Source: Alopecurus myosuroides (taxonomy: Eukaryota > Streptophyta > Magnoliopsida > Poales > Poaceae). Taken from it: a DNA stretch of 64,000 nucleotides. This document shows positions 22,226-33,349 of this stretch, in pieces (within the stretch, counting starts at the first letter, position 1; every line of letters begins with the position of its first letter). The stretch lies in assembly GCA_028641055.1 (NCBI GenBank), contig CM054058.1, positions 501,411,919 through 501,475,918 of the forward strand. Direction: 5' to 3'. The notes under the pieces are model-generated. The model was not told the origin of the DNA, did not search any database, and saw only the letters and a program-made list of their open reading frames with translations. Position numbers and translations under genes: made by a program.

Positions 22226-23392
22226 TTTCTCTTCCAACCCGGCGCCAATGATGGAAACACGGTCTGGGAACTCAGGGTCGACCTGGACCTTCTTCGTCTC
22301 CTGGGACGCCTGGAACGCAGTCCCGTACTGGGAACTCGACATCCCAGGCGCACCTCCTTGCGATGCTTGCGCCATAGCCACCACCTCATGTATCTTCTTT
22401 TTCTCGACAGCAATGACCATGGACTCCGCCAATTGAGAACCAGCAGAGGCACACTCCAAAGACCTCTTGTAGTCACCCGAGATGGTGATCACTCCATTGG
22501 GACCAGGGATCTTCATCTTCAGGTAGGCAGCATGGGTAGAAGCCATGAACTTGCTGAGAGCAGGCCTACTGAGTAGAGCATGGTAGGGGCTCTGATGATC
22601 AACTACCTCGAACGACAGGCTCTCCGTGCGGCAGTTCTCCCTGGTACCGAATAGGACGTCTATCCAGACGCGGCCGATTGGAGAGCAAGAAAATCCCGGC
22701 ACGATGCCATGGAAAGTGGTCCTGCTGGGTAGCAGCATGTTCTCGGCCATTCCGAGCTTCTCGAGCGTGTCTCGGTACACGATGTTGATGTTGCTGCCGT
22801 TGTCAATCAGGACCTTGCTGAACCTGACATTCTTCTGAGTACCCAAGAAGGTGGGATCCACCACCAAAGCATAGCTACCCGGGTTGGGAATCGCCCTAGG
22901 ATGATCAGCTCTGGACCACGCGATCTCTTGGTTGCACCAGTGCAGGTAATGTGGCACAGCAGGGATCACCGCATTGACCGCCATCGCACGCCTGTGCAGA
23001 GACTGCTTGTCGGCGGGCTCAGAGGTGAACATCATGTAGCTCTCATGGTGTTCATAGTACTGGTTGTGGTCTCCACCACCATTATTACCGTTGTTATTGT
23101 TGCCTTGGTTGTTGTTGGTGTTGTTGTTGCCTCTGTTGTTGTTGCGGGTGTAGAAGTTGCGGTTGCGGTCGTTGTTGTTGTAGTTGCGGTAGCCGTCGTT
23201 GTTGAAGTAGCGGTTGGCTCCTAAAGCCACCTGGTTCACATTCTCTCTTCTCGGAAACACTGCAGGTCTGGGAGCAGCTGCCCGAGTAGGCTGCACATTG
23301 GCATTCGCAGTTGGCAGAGGAGGAGGAGGGGGAAGGCCCTCATTCTTGATCTGTTCCCACCAGCTGCACTGCCGAGTAGTGTGGTTGGCTGG
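22226..23392 (-). pseudogene. Outer element Gag C-terminus and protease (downstream part)
   Basis: This continues the frame of 35677-33350 across the nested insertion. Joining 33345 to 23387 restores a knuckle-like 'HPGRPANHTTRQCSWW'. An Asn-rich stretch follows (about 23040-23200), then the aspartic protease with 'VLIDNGSNINIVY' (D-N-G where many families have D-T/S-G) near 22790 and 'SPYHALLSRPALSKFMA'. It ends at the amber codon. The insertion of the inner element separates it from the start of gag. Confidence 0.85.
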
Positions 23393-23847
23393 TGATGGGG
23401 GGAATGGTAACCCGGTAGGCCAACTCCAAGGTGTGATCCGGCCCAAAGGGTGCTGCACAGGATCCGGCTAAGAATAAAGAGACTTCTGGAAGGCCCAAAG
23501 TGTGTAGGCCTCGTAACCCGGATTGTGGGTTGCGGTAAGGAAAGCTAGGGTTTGTAAGTAAAGTTCGAATAGGACTCAAGATGTGCCTTGAAGGGCAAGT
23601 TAGGGGTGTACGGGTGCTTTATAAACCGGCCCCTAGGTTTGGTTTGCCAGAGATTCAAGTCATAGTTGTAACACCTGTTATCGAGTATCCAGCATAATTC
23701 ATATTGAGATCCGGCGAGTTATTTTCCGGTTCTTAGATTGCTTTCCGCCATGTCTTCCTTCGAGCTAAACCCTCTCCCAAATACCTGTGTCGACTTGCCC
23801 CAAGATCAGTTACCCCCGGTAACATCTGCCGTGATTATCCCACGACA
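23393..23847 (+). repeat. Inner element 5' LTR
   Basis: TGATGGGGGG to CCACGACA, 455 bp. TTTATAAA at about 23618 is the likely TATA box. The gag start codon (23750) lies inside the LTR, 98 bp before its end. Confidence 0.95.
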
Positions 23848-26800
23848 GTTGGCGCCCACCGTGGGGCCTGCGTCCAAAGGTGTTTGCATCACGGGAGAAG
23901 CTCGGAAAAGCATGGAGAACCTCGTCGTCGGTGAGATCTACGACGACCACGAAGGAAAGAAGATGGTGGACGATTCCGGCTGGGGGCCTGAATCGGATCG
24001 CCTCGAATCTGGATCGGTCGTGACGATCGGCCGAATCAACGTCTTCATCGGCATGGTATGTACCTCTGGTTCGATTCCTGACAATTTTTCTGATCCTGTA
24101 TCAGGGGAGGCTGCGTACGCCCAACCCGATAGAGAAGAGTCAGTCGGAACAACATACCAGGCAGAGGAGCCTATTACACGTTGGGAACAGCCGGAGGAGC
24201 CGGCATGGACTCCGCGCGACCCAGGCGATGGAAAGGATGACACTGCATCCATTAAGGATTTGCTGGAAGATCGATATGAGAAGGAAAACAGCGAGGAAGA
24301 ACAATACGAATCTACACCGGGCATCATGCGCCGGGTTGCAGTTTATGCGGCTCCCGCGATCAATCTCAATCAAGAAAACGCAGCCGCGGCGCCAGTCGGG
24401 GCGGCTCAGGCAGTGGCCCAGCAGCAAGGTACAGTTGACCCGGTCTTGGTCCAGGTCGATGGAGAGTCGGCATCAGTCACCAGTCGCCCAGCAGACGAGG
24501 AGCGACACGCAAATATGTTTGGGTTCCAAGCAAACCGGACACCGGGGGCGGGCCCCTCGAATCCGCGCCACCCGGCTCTGTTTGATAATAATTTGATCTT
24601 GGACCCCACGGTCTTGGCCACAGTTATTACCCCAGAAAACGCGGCAGAGCGCGTAAGAGACCTGGACGTGGCTCGTCGTGCATTGGAGCAGCAAAGAAGG
24701 CAAGTAGAAGCAGAAAGGCAGGGGATGGCCGCGCGGCAGCGCGAATTGGATGACCGAGAGACCCGGCTCCGGGAGGAAACGACAAGGATGCACCAAAGGC
24801 ACCGAACTATGCTGCCGGCAACAGGAGGGGTTATTAACCCGACTGCCCTGGTGTTCACGCCTCAAGATCAGCCGATTCCACCGGTGAACCAAGGGACCAT
24901 ACCGCGACCGTCAACAGGAGCACAGCCGGTAAACGCGCCAGCCGGGTTACCTTTGCCGCAGACGGGGGTGACAGCCGGCAATACCATGCCACCACCACCA
25001 TCACGATTCCACACACCAGCAGGCCATTACAACAATCCCATGGACAACGTGTACGCAGCAACGCTCGCATTAAACCAGATTCCTGTAGGAGATTCGCCTC
25101 ATGCAGAGGGAACCCGACGAGCGATCGATCTGCTACACACCGCGGTAGCACAGCAAGCTAATTATCCGGATCATAGAAGCGGAATGCATGGGACGCCGTA
25201 AGTCAGTCAGCAGCAGGGCAATGTCCAAGCAAGTGCGGCACGACGAAGGGAAGAGCAACAGCAAATGCCGCCTCCACCGCGTATCCAGACAGTACCAGTA
25301 GTATCAGCAGCGCAGGCGGTGGTGGACAGCTCCAGGGCCAGAAGAGCCGGGGCCGGGTCTGCAGGGCACGAATTGCCGGTGGCGCCGCACCTCGTGGCAC
25401 CCCCAGCCGGGTCACGTGTCTCCCGAGTAAGACCAGCCCCAACCACCCTGGCGGGACCCAAGTGCCTCTCGGACGATATCAGAGCAGAACCTTACCCGGA
25501 GAAGTTCAAAGAACCGGGGAAATTAGTAAATTATGAGCCAACAATGGATCCAGAAACGTGGCTGAGCAGCTACGAGATGGCGATGTCAATTCGCAACGCA
25601 TCCGAGAATCTCCAAGCCAAATTCATGTACTTAATGATGTCAGAGGGAGCAGCAAAGTTATGGTTCACCAATTTACCGGAAAAGTCGATCAAATCGTGGG
25701 AGGAGCTAAAGACCGCATTTATCAAGCACTTTCATGGGACGTGCAGAAAGTTATTTACTATTGATGATTTAGAAAGATGCGTTCAGAAGAAAGGAGAGTC
25801 AGCACGCAGCTGGGTACGCCGGGTTATGGAGATACTCCACTCGTCTACAGATATCCAGCCTAAGGACGCGCTACAAGCTATGGCAAAAACATGTAAGTAT
25901 GTTCCTTTAGTGCAAAAGCTAACTCGCATGAAATCTAGTAGGAATGCAGCGGAGGTTACGATGGGAGAGTTAATGGATGCATGCAACAAACACGCTGCAA
26001 CGGATACCACAGAGGAGGAAGTTGATGACAAGAAAGCAAAAGCAAACACAAGTAACAGTGGGAAAACCGGCAATGGATCGGCGCCAAACAATAATGGAAA
26101 TAGCCAGAACAAATGCCCGTTTGAAGGGAATCCCGAGTTTGTAGCCAACACGGAGGCCGGGTCTTCAAGACCTAGATCCGAAGGAAATTTTAATACTGGA
26201 AATCACAATGGGGGACACTACCAAGGACCTCCAAGACCAAGCAACAGTTGGGACATATTTAGGATGGCATGCCCGAAGCATAGCAGGAACGGCAAGCCGG
26301 CCAATCATTCATTGGAGCAATGTGCCGACTTACAAAGGTGGAAGAACGAGGAAGTGAACAGAGCCATGCGAGGTGCAGGCCGAGGAGGAGGCCCGGGCCT
26401 AGGTGGAAATTTGGGCAACGGACCGCCCCCAGCCGGTAACCCGCCAGCTGGAAATCAAGGTAACAATCAAGGGGGAGCGGGAGGTTTTCAAGCTAACCCC
26501 AAACAGCTGGGTCAATATCATGTGCACACTACGGGAGGCTCTAACAAGGATAAGAAGATACTGAAACAAGCAGTTAATTCGGTCTCTTCCGCTGTTCCAA
26601 GATATTTGAGGTGGTCAGAACAAGAGGTAACATGGAGCAGGAAGGATCACCCGGACAGAGTTGACCACCCGGGAGTCTTAGCTTTGGTAGTGGCGCCACA
26701 GGTCAACGGCTACGAACTGAAAAAAGTCTTGATGGATGGAGGAAGTAGTATCAATATCCTGTACTGGGAAACTTTTCTGCGTATGGGCTTAAAGGAATCG

Positions 26801-27445
26801 CAGCTGCAAAAGAGTACAACAGTTTTTCACGGGATAGTGCCGGGTCATTCGGCATGCCGCGAAGGAAAGGTGGCGCTGGAAGTAGCTTTTGGAGAGTCAA
26901 AGGACAATTACCGAGTCGAGTGGCTTACCTTTGAGGTAGTAAAGTTGCGCAGTCCTTATCATGCATTGTTTGGAAGGCCGGCTTATGCCAAGTTCATGGC
27001 AAGACCGTGTTATGTGTACCTACAGCTGAAAATCCCGGGTCCCAAGAAGACCATTACAATACACGGAAATCGAGATATAGCAGCTGAATGTGATGAGGGA
27101 GACGCGGCAATGGCCGAGCAAGCCTGCAGGAAGGAAGAGCTCAAACATTACCGTTCTCAGGTGGACCTAGAAGAGAGAACAACGTCAAAAAAGCCAACTC
27201 CTGAGGGGGACAAAGCAAAAGTTAGGGCAGAACAAAACCCTAAGATGGTAGGCTTCATCAGGAGCGATCCTTTCAAAACTCCTAGCAGGGAAGAAGAAGA
27301 CGTGCCGCCATCCGCAGCTGATCACGCTTCAAGGACGATATACCCGGATTGGCTAGCAAATCCGGTACTCATTATGAAAGGGCCTAGCAAGTGGAGAATG
27401 TGCATCGGCCGTACCAACGCGGGGCCGACTCTCGAGAATAACTAA
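23750..27445 (+). pseudogene. Inner element gag-protease with pol truncated
   Basis: A single frame runs from ATG 23750 to 27445 with one stop (TAA at 25199-25201, probably from CAA). The N-terminal half is acidic and ends in a Gln/Arg-rich coiled coil (about 24630-24800). The Gag core lies at about 25490-25960 ('WLSSYEMAMSIRNASENLQAK', 'FIKHFHGTCRKL'). A knuckle-like C-x-K-H...C follows at 26270-26325. The protease has 'VLMDGGSSINIL' near 26730. After 'YPDWLANPVLIM' and 'KWRMC' the RT breaks off at about 27407 and runs into unrelated sequence and a stop. A single stop and otherwise open frame fit a young copy. Confidence 0.85.
23850..23867 (+). other. Inner element primer binding site
   Basis: TGGCGCCCACCGTGGGGC follows the LTR after two bases. 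The third element has the same site and the outer element a damaged form. It is translated as part of gag (QLAPTVG). Confidence 0.85.
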
Positions 27446-28491
27446 AGCAGTGTAATGGGCGGCAGGTTTCATACGCACTCTTTTCCTACCCAGGGTACCT
27501 AAGGGGACTGGAAGGTTTTTAATGAGGCGGCCTGCTGATTCAAAAAAGAAATTTTTATCAATAAAAGAAGATGGTCTCGAGTCTTATCATGGTCTTTGCT
27601 TCAGTTACAAGTAAGTAATGCTTGTTATTATCAATACGTCAATATCATCAAAATACGTCACGTGCATATAGGTCTTCGGGGATTGGTGTGCTTAAATAAG
27701 TAATCACAAACCCGGAGACCCGGCCTCGATGCCTATGAGTTATGAGGGCTGATTACTCGAAAAAACGGGTACGGCTGCAATCTTATAACCGGACAAAGGA
27801 GCCAAATTTCTTGATTATTCTTACTTAAGCTCGATGTGACTCGCGCTAAAGTGGCATGATCTGTTCACTTACGATTACAATCAAACTATGCAGCCCAATG
27901 GGATTTGCTTGACCCTGTTTTTCGTATAGATGTAACAGCATGGTATCCACGCGAAAGCCGGCTTACAGTACAAGATAATCAAAAGGGTCATCTAAACCAC
28001 AAGTCCATGCAGAGTATAAGGCTCAAATAGCCGGAAACTCAACAAGTATTAAGCATGACTTCAGTATTTATGTGAACAGCTATTGGTCTTCAGCTTGGTA
28101 AAGAGCAGTTTGTCATCTGAGAAAGGCCACGCCCCCTTAGCTCGTACTTTGGGTCATGGGGACTGGGGACTTCGAGACAGAAACAAACTGCTTAACTACT
28201 AAAGCTCGTAAACCTTAGTTTCCGAGTCTTGGGGACTTAAAGAAAAGTCCGTCTATCAAAACCTACGATACTCGGTTAGCCGAGTCTCAAAAGGGAATCA
28301 AAAGCAAGAGTTCAAAGTATCGAGAATAAGCTTACATGTAACACAAGGATCGAGATTATCAAAAGCCGGGAGAGGCAAAGAGTTATCATAAATTAACAAG
28401 CGCAAAGTCATAATATCAGTATCAATGTTGCACAGGCGCACCGCTAAAAATCATATCAGTCTCGAGAAACGCAAAAGCACTAGGTATCATC
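27446..28491. other. Spacer after the pol deletion in the inner element
   Basis: About 1 kb with no gene. It begins with sequence resembling what follows pol in related elements (CTAAGGGGACTGGAAGG), then A/T-rich spacer with several CCGAGTC and CCCGGGT-like words. It also holds the 3' end of the antisense gene transcript. Confidence 0.6.
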
Positions 28492-31400
28492 CTACTCGGC
28501 ATCCTGGGAGTGGTCCTCCGGGTCTTCGTCTTGGACTTGCTCCTTGGCTTTGCCAGCAGTTTTACCCGGACTCTTCACGTCAGGACGGACAGGCGGAGGA
28601 ACGGCTGGTGTTGAGGTAGACGGCTTTACGCCTAGTTCGGTCTCTCTCTTCGCAGCCTCTTCTTTCCTCCTGGCCAGGTCAGTCGACCACTTTTCCAGCA
28701 TATCAAAAGGAGGGGGTGCCTCCACCAGAATAACCTTGCCCTCAGAGTCATATGAGCTCATAATTGTGTTTAGATCCATTTTATCTGCCAAAGTTGTGGC
28801 CGAGTGGCGTACCGAAGATTGTATAGCTTTGAAGTCCTGGGGTTTAAACTTAGACCCGTCAGCCTTGAATTCTGGGAACCCGGATACTACCTTGGCCGGG
28901 TCAAGCTTAGGAAAATAAGCCTTCGCCAGCGTCAAAGCCCGGGTCATCCCAATCCGGCAAGACGAACGCTTCAATATTTCAATCCATCCAGGCGCTGTGG
29001 ACAAGGCCTGCATGAGATTTTCTTCGCCCGGGTATACCTCCGAAGGCCACTTTATAGCATCCAGCAAAAGTTTCGTGCCGGCAAAAAATGTCCGGAGCAC
29101 AGTCTTCAGAGTTTTAGCCTGAGTAACGGTGTTCTCCTCCGGAGCAGCAAGGTTAGCACCTGCAATCGAAACACACAGAAGCATATCAGTAATCTTGATT
29201 ATTACAACGGCAAGATAGAGATACGCAAGTTAATTGCAAATAACAAACTTACTTAGCAAGATACGGTAAGTGTCCGTAATTTGAGTCGACAGGTTATTCA
29301 GCGAGGATTGGGCAGCATTGTATTTGTTCTTGTATTTGGAGACATCTTTTTTCAAAGTCTTTATCTCCGCTTCAAGGGTTTCTCTACGTTTTGTTTCCGC
29401 AAGCAAGAGCTGCTCAGTTTTAAGTAATGTTTCATCCGACTGAGTTATCTCCGCCTGCAAAGAATGAGTGCAACTGTAAGCCGGATATCACGAGAATATT
29501 TCCTTCTGAGAAAATAATTACAGAAAATTATTATGCGAAGTGCCGAGAATAATTACAGAAAATTATGCTCGGAACTTGGGGACTGGATGTATAGTAAGAA
29601 GTATCAAGTAAGATTACCTGATGTGCTGCAGCCATACGCTCTAGGATATTTCCTTCTGAAGCTTTCATGGCGAGAAGAGCGCTCATCAGCTGGTTAAAAT
29701 CAGCGTTATCCGAGTTAGATGACTCGGGTACCTGGAAAGTGGGAAAAGGAGCTTTTCTTGTAACAGGAGGTGGCACCCGGGTCATCCGAATGTCGGAGTC
29801 TGGTCCCCCTCCCGCGCTCGAAGCTGCTCCCTTCTCCTTCTCGCCTGCGTGCGAAGCGATTGGATACCCGGTGTCATGCCTAGCTAGCTCCGGTGGCGAC
29901 GCTTGCTCGTCGCCAGTTGTGGTGAAGGCATCATCAGCCGGCTCGTTCTCGACCCGGACCTTAGCCTCAGTGTCCTCCTGGTCGCTAATAACAACCGTGG
30001 CTCTAAAGAAGGTGCGAAGGCACAATTAGTCTTTGGTTATGAAAAAGGCGATAAAAGCTCGGTATAATGTCAGGAAAAGGCGTTTACCCGGTGTTCACCG
30101 GGAAGTCCGAAGGAAAGCCGCTGCTAGATCCGGAAGATACTGAAAAATGCCAAGCAAGGTTTGAGATTATGTTGCAAAGGAATGTCCGGAAAGAGTTTTT
30201 ATTTACGATATAAATACCAGAGTGTCGAGCCGGGGGCGATGAAGTGCCCGGGTTAAGGGCCTCGTTGCCCGGATGGTTCCGGGTTACTCGGCGCCTGGTC
30301 GCGGGTGGCTCCTTCATTTATGATCAAAAGGGGTGAAGGCGGGGTTAGCCCCGAAATGACGTTATGGGAACAAAAATTAGAGTGCAAGGGAACGAAATAA
30401 AAACCTGGAGGGCGATCCTCTGGGATTTCCTTTTGGACCCAGCTTTGGTGGCCGGCTCCGGCTCGTCCTCCTCGCTGGCGGACTCTTCCCGGCCATCTGT
30501 CTCTTCTTCCTCGTCTTGGTCATCTCGTTCTGAAAGATATTGAAGTTATAGCATAAGGAAAAAAAGGAAGCAGGATATAATGCGTGCGAGGGGATTGAGT
30601 ATGCACCTTCATCCGAGTTAGCGGCATCGTCTTCCTCCTCCGCGTCTTCGGAACTAGGAGGAGTGTTGACCGTCCAAAAGTCATTATCGGCCTGAGGTGA
30701 AAATGCCAGGGCAATGGTTAATATTGAGTCAAGAAAAGCGGATAAAGGTAAGCTTGTTAAAATCCAAAATCAAGAGGTAGAAAGCTTACCGCGGGGGCGG
30801 AGTTCTCGAGTGTAAAAGGTTCTAACCCGGCTATGTTCCGGATTACCTCGAGCTTCTCTGTTAAAAAACCCTTGATCGTTTTGTTCATGTCATTAGGGGC
30901 GAAGGTGCTGGCAGAGTATCGGATCGGGTCCGTGGTTTGACCCGAATATTCACACATCAGCTTCTCACGAATGGAGTTTGGCTGGATGCGGAAGTTGACC
31001 CAGGTCTTCACCAGGTTTAACCCGACGAGGCCTCGAGCCGATAAGATAGAGATCTTAGCCAGCAAAGGCAAGATAGCCTCCCTGTCCGAGTCAGGGGCGA
31101 AGGCATTGAAAGTCTCGGAAATGTCAAGCTGACCCTCCGAGTAACCCGGCAACTTCTTTTCGCCGGGAGGGGAGGTATCCTGGCAGTAAAAGTACGAGAG
31201 CTGCCAGTGCTTTACATGAGAATTGAGGGTGATAGGAGGCATCAAGGAGTTCTTGCGGCGCTGGATAGAAACCCCGCCGCAAGTAAGAAGTGCGCCGTCG
31301 CCGCTTTCGCGGCACGGCTTGCACTGAAAGAGTTCAACGAAGAGAGCCAAACTTGGCGGAGTGCACAAGTAAGACTCGGAAAGAACGATAAAGTGGGAGA

Positions 31401-31719
31401 TGTTCAGAACGGAGTTTGGGCCTATATCGAAAATACGGAGGTTGTAGTGATCTAGGACGTCACGAAAGAAAGGGTGACCCGGAGGCCTGAAGCCCCGGGT
31501 CACGTGTTCGACGAAACATATTACCTCATCCGTTGCTGGAGAAGGCCGGGTTTCGTTGCTTGGTACTCTCCAGTGGATAGATTCCTGGGGAGGAAGGATT
31601 CCCAGCTCGACCAACTCCTCCAGTTTGGCCTTGGTAACGGAGGATCTCCCCCAATTGGCTGAAATGGAGTTAGTGGATTTAGCTTTAGCCGACTGTTTCC
31701 CCTGCCTCTTGGGTGCCAT
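28492..31719 (-). CDS. Inner antisense gene: Transposase_28-like nuclear protein, eight exons, intact
   Basis: I joined exons at GT-AG sites: 31719-30790, 30691-30607, 30529-30405, 30311-30218, 30139-30088, 30002-29618, 29454-29253, 29159-28492. All phases agree, giving 2,541 nt and 846 residues with no internal stop. Residues about 45-235 match the 'putative gypsy type transposon' (Transposase_28) family ('HVTRGFRPPGHPFFRDVL', 'LNISHFIVLSESYLCTP'). Residues 311-380 are acidic and end in a basic patch (GSKRKSQR) that could be a nuclear signal. Residues 558-625 form a coiled coil. The C-terminal 220 residues are helical and end in an acidic tail. It is homologous to the gene at 13099-18104. 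Function unknown. It is an accessory protein of the retroelement and possibly regulates it. Confidence 0.85.
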
Positions 31720-32510
31720 GGGGTTGACCTGGTGAAACATCAAAGGAAAGGAGGTGAGAAGCGAAAACTCGGAAGTTAATGAATAATCAGTTACCGGTAA
31801 TTTAAACATGATCCGGGTATTGCCTTGCTGGATCAAGTACGATCTGTCCGGGTATCGCATGTCGTTACGGAAGCTTTGAAGTTTTTCCGTAAAGCAAGTG
31901 TCTGGGGAAGGTAGAGGGATACCCTTATGTCTATTATCAGCAAGTGAGCCGGAGAAGTGAGATTTTCCGGATGATAAGAACAAGGGCGGAAATTTTTGGT
32001 GGTCCGAGCCCAGATGGGAAATCCAATTTCTGTATTTAAGGCCAAGCTAATGATACTTAGTGGTAGGGGAGTAAGATAAGCTGCGCATCCTATCTATGGG
32101 AGTGGTTATGGTAAACACTAGTGAGTCAATTCGGCAGGGCCCGAGAAATTGCAGGCGACTCGATTCAGATCTGGTCTAAGGAAAAGCTAAGAGATTGCAA
32201 GGTTAGGTTGGAGGATATCAAGAACTTACCGGAGGAGGTTGAAGTAGGGATTTGCGGAGACAGATGGCGCAAGATTGATGCCCTTTCGCAATTTCTGGCC
32301 GGCGAATCGGGGGCTTAGTGGTGGATTTGGGAGCTGGAGTGGGTTGCACGGTGGCGGAGCGCAAGCGACGGCGGATGGGCTTCGGCGATGTGCGTAGGGC
32401 TCCCGTGGTGGCACTCCGCGAACTCGAGCTTGAGGAGAAGAGGAGTGGGGGAAATGAGCCGTTAGGGTTGAGTTTGCTCCTTGGGGTCTATTTATAATAG
32501 CCCGGGTGGA
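31720..32510 (-). promoter_or_regulatory. Probable promoter, 5' UTR exon and leader intron of the inner antisense gene
   Basis: On the minus strand a TATA-like CTATTATAAATAGACC lies at about 32503-32488. A CT-rich leader follows, with a strong donor CCG|GTAAGT at 32232/32231. The ATG-containing exon begins upstream of 31719, so a 5' UTR intron of about 400-500 bp is likely. This would give the gene its own promoter, separate from the LTRs. The ATG at 31719 is the first one in frame with the conserved domain. Confidence 0.6.
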
Positions 32511-32889
32511 AAAGCCTAACCTAACGGGCGAAACCCGGGAGGTGCGGAGTAATAGTTGGCTGTTTTGAAATTTGAAAGACGCGCCTTGTGCACAGATCGA
32601 TATAATCCAGAGAAAAAGGAAGGGGAAATCTCTTTCCTGGTATTAGCGACAGTTATCGAGGAAGATGTGAAATCATCGAGTTTCCTATTTAAGACTCAAG
32701 TCTGGAAGATTGAGGGAGAGCCTTTGGGGGAGAGCCGGGTTGCTACCTGATCCCCTTGGTGCTAATCCCAGCCATTCGTCAACATATTGTATCTTGATCT
32801 TCATGTGTTTTTGTATCCAATATTTCTGCAGGGAATAGCCAGCACTTCGAAGAGTAAATCTTGGAAGCCCAGGCTATTCTGGGGACTAC
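32511..32889. other. Inner element region before the 3' LTR
   Basis: No gene. It ends with CTGGGGACTAC (32879-32889), the likely polypurine tract, directly before the 3' LTR. Confidence 0.6.
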
Positions 32890-33344
32890 TGATGGGGGGA
32901 ATGGTAACCCGGTAGGCCAACTCCAAGGTGTGATCCGGCCCAAAGGGTGCTGCACAGGATCCGGCTAAGAATAAAGAGACTTCTGGAAGGCCCAAAGTGT
33001 GTAGGCCTCGTAACCCGGATTGTGGGTTGCGGTAAGGAAAGCTAGGGTTTGTAAGTAAAGTTCGAATAGGACTCAAGATGTGCCTTGAAGGGCAAGTTAG
33101 GGGTGTACGGGTGCTTTATAAACCGGCCCCTAGGTTTGGTTTGCCAGAGATTCAAGTCATAGTTGTAACACCTGTTATCGAGTATCCAGCATAATTCATA
33201 TTGAGATCCGGCGAGTTATTTTCCGGTTCTTAGATTGCTTTCCGCCATGTCTTCCTTCGAGCTAAACCCTCTCCCAAATACCTGTGTCGACTTGCCCCAA
33301 GATCAGTTACCCCCGGTAACATCTGCCGTGATTATCCCACGACA
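32890..33344 (+). repeat. Inner element 3' LTR
   Basis: 455 bp, by eye identical to 23393-23847. It is followed by the target duplication GCTGG. Confidence 0.95.
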
Positions 33345-33349
33345 GCTGG

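Larger units (their letters stand above)
23393..33344 (+). mobile_element. Inner gypsy element: gag-protease plus antisense gene, pol deleted
   Basis: LTRs of 455 bp at 23393-23847 and 32890-33344 look identical by eye. The target duplication GCTGG is at 23388-23392 and 33345-33349. It inserted into gag of the outer element in the opposite direction. It encodes Gag and protease but only the first few residues of RT. RNase H and integrase are absent, so it must be mobilised by a relative. In place of pol there is a spacer and an intact antisense gene. Its 9.95-kb size is large for a non-autonomous element. Identical LTRs mean a recent insertion, younger than the outer element. Confidence 0.95.

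Noticed and set aside
27407..27450. Assembly gap as the reason for the missing pol in the inner element
   Set aside because: No N run is present and the join leads into sequence of the normal post-pol type. A collapsed assembly cannot be excluded without reads.
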